Shown: one piece after another, positions 44,379-52,732 of the stretch | Position numbering within the stretch: the first letter of the stretch is position 1 | How the letters are laid out: the number at the start of each line of letters is the position of its first letter | Source: JAWLDA01 sp041686855 | GTDB lineage: Bacteria; Bacillota; Limnochordia; DTU080; RSA5 | Assembly: GCA_041686855.1 (NCBI GenBank) | Contig: JAWLDA010000008.1 | Coordinates: 124,001-188,000 of the forward strand | DNA length: 64,000 nucleotides | Direction: 5' to 3' | The notes under the pieces: model-generated | What the model saw: only the letters and a program-made list of their open reading frames with translations | Database searches by the model: none | Told to the model about the DNA's origin: nothing | Position numbers and translations under genes: made by a program

Positions 44379-44633
44379 CAGTTGTCACGTCCAGGCAGAT
44401 CACGGTCATCACGCAACTCATGCTGCCATGCCATAGGATCCTTGATTGACGGAACGCCCCCGCGGTCGGCCAACTTTTTGAGAACCGCGACCATCCTTAC
44501 CTCGTGCTTCCGTGTCCCTGGACTGCGCATCCGGTACCGTTATGTGAACGAGAGTCGGTTGATCCCCTTTGGGAGGCGGGTCAATCCACTCAATACGCCC
44601 GTCTCGAAGCATTGCTCTGTACGTGCGCCCCAC
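44378..44633 (-). pseudogene. Antitoxin of the PIN toxin, frameshifted
   Basis: GTG 44633 opens RTYRAMLRDGRIEWIDPPP then DQPTLVHITV, as in antitoxins that precede PIN toxins. After about 40 residues one extra base shifts the frame; the alternative frame continues HEVRMVAVLKKLADRGGVPS, IKDPMAWQHELRDDRDLPGR and stops at 44380-44378, overlapping the PIN ATG by one base. Both members of this module are therefore broken. Upstream sequence has been replaced near 44637. Confidence 0.75.
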
Positions 44634-44639
44634 AGGTAT

Positions 44640-45168
44640 CAGCTTTCACTAATTGATCGAAATGTGGTTGTGGGTTGACTTCTTCATAATACCGCACGAG
44701 ATTGGGGAACCTTTCCATCCACATATCGGTGGTGACCCCGCGTAACATGTCCAGAGCCGGATCATCAGGTTTCAACCGCCACTGAGCGCCCAGTGTTACG
44801 AGCGCTCGAACACGCGACGGAGACTCTCCCGCCATCCGGTAGCCTACAATACCGCCATCGCTAAACCCGAGCAGCGAAAACGTTTCGATACCGATACGGT
44901 CTAGAACTGCTTCGACATCGGCTTGATACCGCCTATAGGTCAGGCTTGCCGATCCTAAGGTAGACTTGCCGTGCCCTCGAAGGTCAATCCCCACAAAGCG
45001 AAAATGATCCGGCAACGCCCCAATGATTCCGTTAAAGTCCGCCATGCTACCCAATCCGCCATGAAGAAGTACAAGTGGTTCTCCGGTTGGATTCCCTACT
45101 GCCTCAAAGTAGATCCTTGCATCTCCGACCTGCACATACTGTCCGTCGGACTTATGGAACCTGGTCAA
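44640..45168 (-). pseudogene. Alpha/beta hydrolase, C-terminally truncated
   Basis: TTG 45168 has GGGGAGG 8 nt upstream. The protein shows the core alpha/beta hydrolase fold: GEPLVLLHGGLGSMADF (oxyanion loop), VGIDLRGHGKST, and the nucleophile elbow SLLGFSDGGIVGY (G-F-S-D-G). It stops matching after NPQPHFDQLVKA near 44640, before the catalytic His region; the frame continues into the neighbouring antitoxin sequence to 44590. The 14-nt string at the junction (GTATCAGCTTTCAC) also occurs at the broken attC at 41139. Confidence 0.75.
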
Positions 45169-45209
45169 GATGATAACCTCCCCGGTTGCGGCAGAGTGCG
45201 GCCACATAT

Positions 45210-45297
45210 GCCTAACGTCCTTGCGTATGAGCAGCGACGCACTCGCTCTCATCAGACGCTCCCGGCATGACCCGTCCGCTCGAAACGCTTGTTGGGC
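45210..45297 (-). repeat. attC recombination site D (complete)
   Basis: GCCTAAC (45210-45216) and GTTGGGC (45291-45297) bound an 88-bp imperfect palindrome; inner arms CCTTGCGTATGAGC and GCTCGAAACGC. The central spacer differs from those of B, C and E, as expected when only the arms are under selection. It lies at the 3' side of the Imm-5-like pseudogene. Confidence 0.9.
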
Positions 45298-45314
45298 AGT
45301 GTGCTAACGGCCTG

Positions 45315-45825
45315 TCAGCAGTCGAAGACCCCCCAGCAGATGTCGTTTCTGAGCCGCTGGTCGTCGAGAACTAGTTCGCGAATCGCCTCCGGCAGCTGTT
45401 CGCGCTGCCACCGGCATTCGAGCCGGCCAGAACTCTCCTCCTCACCTTTAGGGGCAGCCGCGCGCTGCTTTGATCGCATAGGCCGCAGCACCAAGCTCGT
45501 GTGCGGCGACATGCGACACGACTGCCGCCTGACCGGTAGCATATGCGGTGTACCGAGCGGCTCCTCTCATCTCTCTTGCTGCTCTATTGGCCCCTGTCGC
45601 GGCGCGGGCCTGAGACATCTTGATCTCGCCGAGCACCCATGCCCGAGTCTCCTCGATTGCCTGGCGGGGCCGCGAGTCCGAGGGCCGGACCGATTCGAAG
45701 AGGTGCAGAACGTGCTCTGCACACGCGGCTGCCCACAATGCCAGGAGCCGATGGTCGGAGTCCGTGAGCGTCCCACCGCGGCGGATGGTGATAAAGTGGG
45801 GATCACGGACTTTGGGGAGGATCAT
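45315..45825 (-). pseudogene. Putative immunity protein (Imm-5-like), frameshifted
   Basis: ATG 45825 opens MILPKVRDPHFITIRRGGTL, then LLALWAAACAEHVLHLFE and RPRQAIEETRAWVLGEI, and an Ala-rich helical stretch (VSHVAAHELGAAAYAIKAA), as in the Imm-5-like putative immunity family. At about 45465 the frame is lost after AIKAA; a one-base shift restores it as AAAPKGEEESSGRLECRWQR then EQLPEAIRELVLDDQ to a stop at 45317. It is a single-gene cassette between attC sites D and E. A sequencing error is possible. Confidence 0.7.
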
Positions 45826-45848
45826 GGTTGCACCATCCTTTCCCATCT

Positions 45849-45938
45849 GCCCAACGTCCTTGCGTATCAGCGGCGGCGTGGTTACGCCCCAATCGACACT
45901 CCCCGCCTCCACCCGTCCGCTGTATACGCTTGTTAGGT
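45849..45938 (-). repeat. attC recombination site E (complete)
   Basis: GCCCAAC (45849-45855) and GTTAGGT (45932-45938) bound the site. The arms CCTTGCGTATCAGC and GCTGTATACGC are nearly those of site B. It begins 10 bp after the stop of the VOC gene at 45949. Confidence 0.9.
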
Positions 45939-45948
45939 CGTACACCCA

Positions 45949-46296
45949 TTATTCGGACCAAACAGCCAGCTCATTGCCACTCGGATCGACAAAGTGAAAC
46001 CGACGACCACCGGGGAAACTAAAGATCTCCCTATTAATCTGTGCGCCGTTCGTTTTGACGCGTTCGTAGGTTCCCTCCAGATCACTCGAATAAATCACGA
46101 CCAAGGGACCCTTACCTGGTGGAGACTGCCGGGCGAAACCTCCGGTAAGTCGGCCATCCTGAAAGCTAGTATAGTCGGGACCATAGTCTGTAAATGTCCA
46201 ACCAAACGCAAGGTTATAGAAGCGTTTTGTCCGTTCGATATCCGTCGCCCCTAGCTCAATGTAATCGATCCGGTGATGGTGCACTGCCTCATTCAT
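45949..46296 (-). CDS. VOC family protein (glyoxalase/bleomycin resistance-like)
   Basis: A complete 115-residue single-domain VOC protein. ATG 46296 has GAGGGGG upstream. It reads IDYIELGATDIERTKRFYNL, FGWTFTDYGPDYTSF, and ends FPGGRRFHFVDPSGNELAVW with the conserved FxDPxGN. Members bind a metal via His/Glu and act on small electrophiles or antibiotics; no specific substrate can be assigned. It is an intact cassette with attC site E, and lies next to the integrase remnant. Confidence 0.88.
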   Translation of the reverse strand: MNEAVHHHRIDYIELGATDIERTKRFYNLAFGWTFTDYGPDYTSFQDGRLTGGFARQSPPGKGPLVVIYSSDLEGTYERVKTNGAQINREIFSFPGGRRFHFVDPSGNELAVWSE

Positions 46297-46323
46297 TGTG
46301 GGGCCCCCTCTAGTAGCCCAAGA

Positions 46324-46449
46324 TTACGAAGCTTCTGCTTCGGGACTCCTTACTCCCAAACCCCCACGGTTCAGCACATGGGTGTAAATCATGGTTGTCC
46401 TGACGTCCTTGTGGCCGAGCAATTCCTGGACGGTGCGAATGTCGTATCC
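46324..46449 (-). pseudogene. Integron integrase (IntI) C-terminal remnant
   Basis: The last 41 codons read [19 protein letters not shown], then [17 protein letters not shown] and a short acidic tail to a stop at 46324. This is the C-terminal part of IntI tyrosine recombinases: box II with LGHxDVxTTMIYTH and the nucleophile Tyr, and the IntI-typical GGxGVRSP ending. The conserved HSFATHLLEAG before it is missing and replaced by unrelated sequence, so the catalytic R, K and H residues are gone. It points in the same direction as the cassettes. Confidence 0.8.
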
Positions 46450-46534
46450 CCAAGGGTACTCGTCCGGCGATGGTGGAGATGCCGACAGTCCCGTTCGCAT
46501 GTTAACCCAATGACTCCAACCATCGTAATCGGTG

Positions 46535-47056
46535 TCAATCGCGTGATATCCTCGTTTTATGGGCACTCACATCAGCGACCATGGTCCACGCGCCCCCAAC
46601 GGTACCAACCTTTTTAAAACCCAGCCGTTTGTACAGGAACAAAGCGTGGTTGTCAGGCTCTACGCTTAGACTCATGCGCATCACACCGCTTCTTTGCGCT
46701 TGTATCATCAGTTCTTCAATTAATCGCCTACCGATGCCCTGCCCTCGCCACTTCGGACACACCCCAATCCCAAGTTCGGGCGTTGCCGGATCCACAAAGC
46801 CGTATGAATGCTCATCCTTCGTCCAGTATCGATACCAGGCGGCGCCGATACGGTCCGCTCTCTTGTCGACAGCGACGATGGCCGTATCTCCTGGGCGCCC
46901 CGAACCGTCCAGGATACGCGCAAGGCCCGGCCGCTTCAAAGCCTCGTCGACAGGTGGACGAGAAACACCCGGACGCCAAAACGCGGCTTCATATAGCATC
47001 TTTTGAAGAAAAGTGAGGTCATTCGGAGTTGCCAAGCGTAGCTCACCATGCCACAT
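46535..47056 (-). CDS. GNAT family N-acetyltransferase
   Basis: A 173-residue acetyltransferase from ATG 47056. [20 protein letters not shown] is the N-terminal strand-helix; [23 protein letters not shown] contains the acetyl-CoA motif A (RxxGxG) and [18 protein letters not shown] the motif B. The last ten or so residues beyond VADV may be derived from a junction, because the following sequence is unrelated. Substrate unknown. It precedes the integrase remnant and lies in the cassette region though no attC is left next to it. Confidence 0.85.
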   Translation of the reverse strand: MWHGELRLATPNDLTFLQKMLYEAAFWRPGVSRPPVDEALKRPGLARILDGSGRPGDTAIVAVDKRADRIGAAWYRYWTKDEHSYGFVDPATPELGIGVCPKWRGQGIGRRLIEELMIQAQRSGVMRMSLSVEPDNHALFLYKRLGFKKVGTVGGAWTMVADVSAHKTRISRD

Positions 47057-47177
47057 GCTCCATCTACCTGCCTCACCAACTCCAACTCTCACGCCGTCCA
47101 GCATTCTACCGTTAAACGGCCGTGATCATCTCGCCATGCCGGCAGCTGTCTAACGCGCGCAACCAAGCCCGCCAAGG

Positions 47178-47558
47178 TCAACCTGCCGATTCGTCAGGTT
47201 GAAAGATGCCAAAGGTATTCCCTTCCGTGTCGATAAAATAGCCCTGCCAGCAAAGGCCCGGAACGGCAAACTTGGGCAAAGCGACCTGCCCCCCGTTATC
47301 AGCAATCGCCGTTGCCGTTTTATCGAAATCGTCGACTTCGACAGAACATACAAAGGCGTTTGTTCCGCACTCGGGCGGGGGCGTATCGGCCGGACGCTTG
47401 AGCATACCGCCGGCGGTACCCCCCGTGCGGATGCGCCAGTACTGGATCGGAAGATCCTCCGCGGCGGGGATGAATTCCCATCCGAACACCGCCTTGTAAA
47501 AGTTCGCGGCACGCCGCAAATCGTCTGCTTGAATCTCAAAATAGATGTATCCGCTCAT
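47178..47558 (-). CDS. VOC family protein
   Basis: A 126-residue VOC protein. ATG 47558 has AAGGTGAT about 6 nt upstream. YIYFEIQADDLRRAANFYKA, FGWEFIPAAEDLPIQYWRI and VPGLCWQGYFIDTEGNTFGI are the paired beta-alpha modules of this superfamily (the DTEGN end replaces the usual DPxGN). A GTCTAAC box at 47148-47154, 24 bp past the stop, may be what is left of its attC. Enzymatic role not identifiable. Confidence 0.88.
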   Translation of the reverse strand: MSGYIYFEIQADDLRRAANFYKAVFGWEFIPAAEDLPIQYWRIRTGGTAGGMLKRPADTPPPECGTNAFVCSVEVDDFDKTATAIADNGGQVALPKFAVPGLCWQGYFIDTEGNTFGIFQPDESAG

Positions 47559-47624
47559 GGTCGCATCACCTTTCTCGCCATTCTGATTTCTCAAGGTCCG
47601 ACTATCGTGTATCCTCCGACGAGT

Positions 47625-48227
47625 TTAACTCGCCCCGGAGCCCGATACCCGCCTCATGATTTCTTGAACCACATCCGTCTTGGCGTCCGCGTACTGCTGG
47701 ATGTTTTTCCACGTTTTGGCCGCCAGCTTCCTTTTCGTCTCCTCGTACCGACGCCGGTCATCCTCGTGCCCCCGAAGCCAGTCGCGAAATGCCAGCATCC
47801 GGTCGATCTCCTCACATCCCCGGGAGAAAACATGAAGGTTGCCGTCCGTATCCGGCGTCTTAAGCATACGATGCTGGAACCAATCGGGCTCGCGAATCTT
47901 GAGTACGAAACCTTCCTCCTCGAGCGGAGGGACGTAGGAGGCTTCATCGGCCGAATCGACTACCCCAAGGACCAAATCGATGATCGGCTTCGCGGCTAAC
48001 CCCGGAACGGACGTCGACCCAACATGCTCGAGAAGGCATACTTTGTCGCCGAGCGCGTTGCGGATCCTTTTCGCCAGTCGTGCAAATGCCTGCGGCCACT
48101 CGGGATCGTAGGGAGCCAAATAGATGGAGCGATCAAGACGCTCGCGTGCGCTGACCGTTACGGCGTCCAGATAGGCCTCCCTCATGCGAGACTTGTTATC
48201 CTGCTTATCTTTCCTACTCGTCGTCAT
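47625..48227 (-). CDS. GrpB/dephospho-CoA kinase-like nucleotidyltransferase-fold protein
   Basis: A 200-residue UPF0157 protein. ATG 48227 has GGAGAG just upstream. YDPEWPQAFARLAKRIRNAL, LLEHVGSTSVPGLAAKPIID and NLHVFSRGCEEIDRMLAFRD are the GrpB hallmarks; GSTSV and the KPIID aspartates resemble a nucleotidyltransferase active site. GrpB proteins occur widely in accessory regions and as fusions to CoaE; their reaction is not established. It sits between a VOC and a MarR gene. Confidence 0.9.
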   Translation of the reverse strand: MTTSRKDKQDNKSRMREAYLDAVTVSARERLDRSIYLAPYDPEWPQAFARLAKRIRNALGDKVCLLEHVGSTSVPGLAAKPIIDLVLGVVDSADEASYVPPLEEEGFVLKIREPDWFQHRMLKTPDTDGNLHVFSRGCEEIDRMLAFRDWLRGHEDDRRRYEETKRKLAAKTWKNIQQYADAKTDVVQEIMRRVSGSGAS

Positions 48228-48315
48228 CTTGCTCTCCGATCTCCAACCTTTGGCAATGGAAGCACAAGCAAAGGATCCGTATCACGAAGGTTTAATCGCT
48301 GTAAGCGCCTCGCAG

Positions 48316-48762
48316 TTATCCCTTGTCTGCCAGACTCTCCAAAACCTCAGAGAGCGTTGTGAGCGTCTCTACGGTCTTGACGAATTCGTCTCGACCCATA
48401 GCCTCGGCCAGTCGCTCAGCAAATGCGGCGTGCCCGGGGTCGATACGCCGCACCGCGTCGTACCCGGCCTCGGTAGGCCTTAAGAGCTTGGCCCGGCGGT
48501 GTGCCGGATTAGGCAGGAATTCCGCCAGCCCTTGCTCAACCAGTCGGTTGGCCAGCCGCTGCACACTCTGACGGGTAATGCCCATCGCACGAGCGATTCC
48601 CGCGACAGTCAGCGGCTCCTTGAGCACGGCTCCGAGCACCTGCCAGCGGGCAGCCGTCAAGCCCGCCGGCTGGGATAGCTCTTCGGCGACAGACAGGAAC
48701 TGGCCGTTTAGCCGAAAAACTGTCAGCGCCGCTTTGCTAAGCAATGCCTGTTCGGAGATCAT
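48316..48762 (-). CDS. MarR family transcriptional regulator
   Basis: A 148-residue winged-helix repressor. Helix-turn-helix and wing are at about residues 45-95 (LTVAGIARAMGITRQSVQRL, then GLAEFLPNPAHRRAKLLRPT). Its ATG overlaps the stop of the DJ-1 gene by 4 nt, so the two are translationally coupled. It very probably represses its own operon through the palindrome covering the -35 box of the promoter at 49413-49441. Confidence 0.92.
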   Translation of the reverse strand: MISEQALLSKAALTVFRLNGQFLSVAEELSQPAGLTAARWQVLGAVLKEPLTVAGIARAMGITRQSVQRLANRLVEQGLAEFLPNPAHRRAKLLRPTEAGYDAVRRIDPGHAAFAERLAEAMGRDEFVKTVETLTTLSEVLESLADKG

Positions 48763-49379
48763 CCTTCGACCTCCATGAGCTCAAAAAAACCTGCGGGATC
48801 GTGTTGCCCGTACAGCTTATACCACGACGCCAACACGCCAGGTTCGTAAACTCCGAGCAGTGCCAGCACCTCACGGGCAAACTCAACCGGGGCTACGCCG
48901 CTTGCGGTGATGAGAATACCATCGGTTACGGCCGGCTTGGAAACGTAGAGTCCGCTGCCTTGATAACCCGTAGCCTGCAGCACCTCCGGCGCGTTGCTCG
49001 TGTGGCGACGATCGTCGAGCAACCCTTCCATCGCGAGACCTGCTGTCGCTCCACAGATCGCCGCGACCGGCACACCGGCATCCAAAAACTGGCGCGCCTT
49101 CTTGGCAAACGATTGATTCGCTCCCTCGAGCCAGGTGTCGGCGCCGGGGAGTATCAACATCGCGCTATCCTCGGGACTCAGCTCATCGAGCCGAACATCC
49201 GGCATGATTCGCACACCGCCCATGCTGCTCACCGGATCGCCGCTCTCACCAACCGTCGAGACTTCGTATCTCCCGGGATCACGCTGCCAATCCGTTTTAC
49301 GGATGTGTGCGACCGCATACCCAACTTCCCAGTCCGCCAGCGTATCGTAAACTGCCACGTGCACCATCGCCTTTGCCAT
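48759..49379 (-). CDS. DJ-1/PfpI family protein (type 1 glutamine amidotransferase-like)
   Basis: A 206-residue protein from ATG 49379, AAAGGGG upstream. VHVAVYDTLADWEVGYAVAH contains the conserved Glu, and VPVAAICGATAGLA the nucleophile Cys at the elbow; LILPGADTW is typical. Members include glyoxalases/deglycases, chaperones and proteases; the specific role is open. It is the first gene of an operon with MarR, which suggests induction by a small electrophile or drug. Followed by the overlapping MarR start. Confidence 0.9.
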   Translation of the reverse strand: MAKAMVHVAVYDTLADWEVGYAVAHIRKTDWQRDPGRYEVSTVGESGDPVSSMGGVRIMPDVRLDELSPEDSAMLILPGADTWLEGANQSFAKKARQFLDAGVPVAAICGATAGLAMEGLLDDRRHTSNAPEVLQATGYQGSGLYVSKPAVTDGILITASGVAPVEFAREVLALLGVYEPGVLASWYKLYGQHDPAGFFELMEVEG

Positions 49380-49412
49380 CAATCAAACCCCTTTCCCAGG
49401 TTTTATGACAGC

Positions 49413-49441
49413 ATGCTACCACATTGACAGTTTGCTGTCAA
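49413..49441 (-). promoter_or_regulatory. Promoter and MarR-type operator of the DJ-1/MarR operon
   Basis: On the minus strand TTGACA (49441-49436) and TAGCAT (49418-49413) are 17 nt apart. The -35 lies within the palindrome TTGACAG-N4-CTGTCAA (49424-49441), and a further TGACAGCAT half-site overlaps the -10. The arrangement fits autorepression by the downstream MarR protein. Confidence 0.65.
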
Positions 49442-49550
49442 CAATTTCGCCCGATCAACGAAGCCATCACTTCGCGATTTTTGCGAACATACATTCGCCT
49501 TACCGCGGCACAATCCTTTAAAGTACTCAGCCTTTGACGCCCACCAAATG

Positions 49551-51263
49551 CTAAACAACGCCCCGCAGACGGGCATAAGTCCCGCCCTTTGCCATAAGCT
49601 CAGCATGCGACCCCCATTCCTGAATCTTACCGTCGCTCAAGACGACGATTTTATCTGCATGCCGGACCGTGGACAAACGATGCGCGATAATCAGGGTCGT
49701 TCGATCTCGGGAGAGCCGGCTCAGGGATTCTTGAATCTCTTGTTCCGTCATCGTATCCAAAGCAGAGGTGGCTTCATCAAGGATGAGAATGGGTGGATTC
49801 TTTAGGAAAACCCGGGCGATGGAGACTCGCTGCTTCTGTCCTCCGGATAGTTTGACTCCCCGTTCACCGATGTACGTATCATACCCATCCGGAAGCGACA
49901 TCGCAAAGTCGTGTATGTGCGCGTTCTTTGCCGCCTGAACGAGCTCCGATTCTGTCGCCGTCGGCTTCCCATAAAGGATATTGTCTCGAATCGTACCGGC
50001 AAACAAGAATACGTCTTGCTGCACCAGACCGACGCTTTGGCGCAGTGACTCCAACTGCACGCGCTTTACGTTATGGCCGTCGATCAAGATTTCGCCGTCA
50101 GATACATCGTAGAAGCGAGGGATCAGGTGGCACAACGTCGTCTTTCCCCCACCGGACGGCCCCACAAACGCCACGGTCTCTCCCGGCGAGACCTCAAGAT
50201 TGACGTGATCCAACACCTCATCTTGATCTCCGTAGTGGAACGAGACATCCTTGAAGGTGATCGCTCCTTGGACGTTTTGCAGCTTGACCGCGGACGGATG
50301 ATCCACGATACGCGGCTCGATCGCCGTCATTTCAAGGAACCGCTCAAAGCCGGTCATTCCAAGCTGGTACAAGCGCGTGAAATTCGTCAGCCTCCGAATC
50401 GGCTGCAAAATGAAGCTAAAAAACATAAGATAGGCTGTCAGGTCCGCAAGATCGATCCGACCCATATATGCATAGATGGAACCGGATGCCAAAACGGTCA
50501 AATGCAATACGTTGGTGAGAAAACTCATCCCGGCCGTGTATTCGGCCTCGGTTCGGTACCCTCGCAGCCGGGCTTTTCGAAACGCCTCGTTGGCCGTGTC
50601 GAAGCGATCCTTTTCATATGCTTCATTGGTGAAACTCTTGGCGACACGAATGCCTGATAAACTCGTCTCCACTTCGGCGCTGACCACTGCCGTCTGACTG
50701 CGCTCATAGTGGAGAGCTCTGCTCACCGCAGGCCATCGACCGATGGCAAACCAACATAAAATGGGCACAAAGGCAAAGGCGATCAACGTGAGGGTGAGAT
50801 CGATTCCCGCCAGATACCAAAACGATCCCCCAAGCATCAACCCTGCAATGAGCAGGTCCTCCGGACCATGATGCGCAAGTTCCGACACGTCACGCAAATC
50901 GTTGATGATCCTCGATAAGAGATGTCCGACCTTGGTATCATCAAAGAACTTGAAGTCTAAGGTCTGAAGGTGCTCAAACAGGTCTTTACGCATGGCAAAT
51001 TCCATGTTGGCCCCAACCGCATGACCCCAATAATCTGTGGTAAACTGACATACCACATGGACCACATAAAGTCCGAACATCGCCGCCACAAAGAGCATGA
51101 TGGAGTACAGGTTCAGATTGGGAATAAACTCTTTCATAAACAACCGGGTCACCATGGGAAATACCAGATCCACTCCGGCCATGATGCCGGCGCAAGCCAG
51201 GTCCAAGGTGAAGAGCTTCCATTCGGGACGGTAATAGGTGAGGAATTGCTTGAGTGAGTGCAT
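49551..51263 (-). CDS. ABC exporter, fused permease and ATPase
   Basis: A 570-residue type IV (ABCB-like) half-transporter. Six transmembrane helices fill residues 15-305. The nucleotide-binding domain (about 335-565) has Walker A VGPSGGGKTTL, the Q-loop VGLVQQDVFLF, the signature LSGGQKQRV, and Walker B PILILDEATSALD. It would act as a homodimer exporting lipids, peptides or drugs. ATG 51263 has AAGGAG somewhat distant (13 nt). Relatives are frequent in Bacilli. It is followed by nothing in the same operon; a small membrane protein gene lies 21 bp upstream. Confidence 0.93.
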   Translation of the reverse strand: MHSLKQFLTYYRPEWKLFTLDLACAGIMAGVDLVFPMVTRLFMKEFIPNLNLYSIMLFVAAMFGLYVVHVVCQFTTDYWGHAVGANMEFAMRKDLFEHLQTLDFKFFDDTKVGHLLSRIINDLRDVSELAHHGPEDLLIAGLMLGGSFWYLAGIDLTLTLIAFAFVPILCWFAIGRWPAVSRALHYERSQTAVVSAEVETSLSGIRVAKSFTNEAYEKDRFDTANEAFRKARLRGYRTEAEYTAGMSFLTNVLHLTVLASGSIYAYMGRIDLADLTAYLMFFSFILQPIRRLTNFTRLYQLGMTGFERFLEMTAIEPRIVDHPSAVKLQNVQGAITFKDVSFHYGDQDEVLDHVNLEVSPGETVAFVGPSGGGKTTLCHLIPRFYDVSDGEILIDGHNVKRVQLESLRQSVGLVQQDVFLFAGTIRDNILYGKPTATESELVQAAKNAHIHDFAMSLPDGYDTYIGERGVKLSGGQKQRVSIARVFLKNPPILILDEATSALDTMTEQEIQESLSRLSRDRTTLIIAHRLSTVRHADKIVVLSDGKIQEWGSHAELMAKGGTYARLRGVV

Positions 51264-51284
51264 TCGATCTGGGTTGCTCCTTGG

Positions 51285-51746
51285 TCAGGGGTTGCTTCCG
51301 GCGAAGTTCGAATAAGTAAGGCCTACGTGAACAACGCCGAAGACGACACTCGTCACAAGGGCTGGGTAGTTACCCTGGTAAAGAGCGACAAGCAAAAAAC
51401 AGATCGGCGGAAAAGCTGCCATACCGAGCAAAACAGGTAGACTCGTAACCCCGCCGTAGTACAACACATAAAAGACATAGTACGTCGCGAGTATGACAAA
51501 GGCGCCGACGAGAAACATCTTGCCTAGACCTGACCATTGTGGTGCCCGGACAAGGACCACGATGAGCAAAAAAACCGTTCCGATCCCAAACGTCTTTTCT
51601 AAGGTTTCAACCAGTATGGTACCTGAATTTCGCGCAAAAGGATCGACCTTCGGAGGATGGACCGCCCAGATAATGCCAGGAATCTGCTGCAAGACAACAA
51701 CGACAAGCCCCACGAGTGAGAATCCGGACGCAAACCAATGTGGCAT
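51285..51746 (-). CDS. Small polytopic membrane protein of unknown function
   Basis: A 153-residue protein with four to five hydrophobic helices (FSLVGLVVVVLQQIPGIIWA, TVFLLIVVLVRAP, MFLVGAFVILATYYVFYVLY, LGMAAFPPICFLLVALYQG, VTSVVFGVVHVGLTYSNF). ATG 51746 follows a purine-rich TGGGGGAAGAG; TTG 51749 is adjacent. It ends 21 bp before the ABC exporter start, so co-transcription is likely. No motif assigns a function. Confidence 0.65.
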   Translation of the reverse strand: MPHWFASGFSLVGLVVVVLQQIPGIIWAVHPPKVDPFARNSGTILVETLEKTFGIGTVFLLIVVLVRAPQWSGLGKMFLVGAFVILATYYVFYVLYYGGVTSLPVLLGMAAFPPICFLLVALYQGNYPALVTSVVFGVVHVGLTYSNFAGSNP

Positions 51747-51771
51747 CAATCTCTTCCCCCACTCAACAACC

Positions 51772-52668
51772 TCAGGATAGCCAGGACGGCCTCTTTTCGC
51801 CAATGAACGCCCAGGCATCGGCGTGAGGGTTGTACTTCGCAAATCGCGCCAGACCCACCGCATGTTCCCCGACGATGCGGTCAGCGCAGACGCCGCGCGC
51901 CCGCAACCCGGTCTCGAGGATTTCCCAAAGCTCCTCATCTCGGACCGCGCCTCCACCCACGATAACCCTTGGCGGCTCGAGATCCTGTGTATTTCGCCCA
52001 AATACGTCACGCGTCCGAACGACGGCATCGGCTGCCTGACCGAAGAAACGCCTTGCCTCCGGACTATGAAGCAACGGTTTCATAAGGGGTCCGATGTCGC
52101 CCCACCGGGGATCCGATCGTAGGAGAGTGTGTCCGCCAAGCTTTTCCCGTATCGCCTCGCGCAGCCATGCCCACCGGGCGTTATCGTTTTGATTCGAAAG
52201 CGTTACGAGGAACTTGGCGTAAGCCCAACCACACAGCAACCACTCAGGCATTTCGGCCGCGACGTCATCTCCGGGCCAGGTAACCGCGTTGAGGCTGTCG
52301 ACATATACCACCTGCGGCCAGCTCCCGCATCCACCGACCACGACATGACCGACCATGTCGGTCAGTCCGTAGATACCCACCACATCGTTGAGAGCCTTGC
52401 TTCCAACGACGCTCCAACCCGCCTCGACAAATGCCTCGCGTACTCCCGTGTGTTCGTAGCAGTAGCCGGACAACCGCACGGGCACCTCACGCAAGCCGCC
52501 AAGGCGCGAAAGCAGCACACGCAAGCGAGCGAGCGCCACATCCGGCGTATGTCCATCACCACGCGGCTCTCGCGTACACTCAACGGCCAAAACATAATCC
52601 ATCGGATCAAGAAGAGCAACACTCATCTGCGAAAAGCCGCAGTCGATCCCCACCCAGCGACAACGCAA
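51772..52668 (-). CDS. ASKHA-fold kinase/ATPase (BadF/BadG/GlcNAc-kinase-like)
   Basis: A 298-residue protein. TTG 52668 has GGGGGAGG 8 nt upstream and places the phosphate-1 motif WVGIDCGFSQMSVALLD at the N-terminus. GHVVVGGCGSWPQVVYVDSL (phosphate 2) and VIVGGGAVRDEELWEILE (adenosine motif) complete the ASKHA signature. Members phosphorylate sugars such as N-acetylglucosamine or drive 2-electron reductases; no CoA-dehydratase neighbours are present, so a kinase is more likely. It is convergent with nothing and upstream of the membrane protein and ABC exporter genes on the same strand. Confidence 0.75.
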   Translation of the reverse strand: MRCRWVGIDCGFSQMSVALLDPMDYVLAVECTREPRGDGHTPDVALARLRVLLSRLGGLREVPVRLSGYCYEHTGVREAFVEAGWSVVGSKALNDVVGIYGLTDMVGHVVVGGCGSWPQVVYVDSLNAVTWPGDDVAAEMPEWLLCGWAYAKFLVTLSNQNDNARWAWLREAIREKLGGHTLLRSDPRWGDIGPLMKPLLHSPEARRFFGQAADAVVRTRDVFGRNTQDLEPPRVIVGGGAVRDEELWEILETGLRARGVCADRIVGEHAVGLARFAKYNPHADAWAFIGEKRPSWLS

Positions 52669-52732
52669 CGATATCGCCTCCCCCCCATCGTTAGGAATTC
52701 TGCAGCCCGCGCCGTTCACCCTCTGATAAGAG

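Noticed and set aside
47148..47203. attC-like pair GTCTAAC ... GTTGAAA next to the VOC gene
   Set aside because: The left box is good, but the right box departs from GTTRRRY and the inner arms do not pair; part of the right side is VOC coding sequence. I mention only the left box as a possible remnant.
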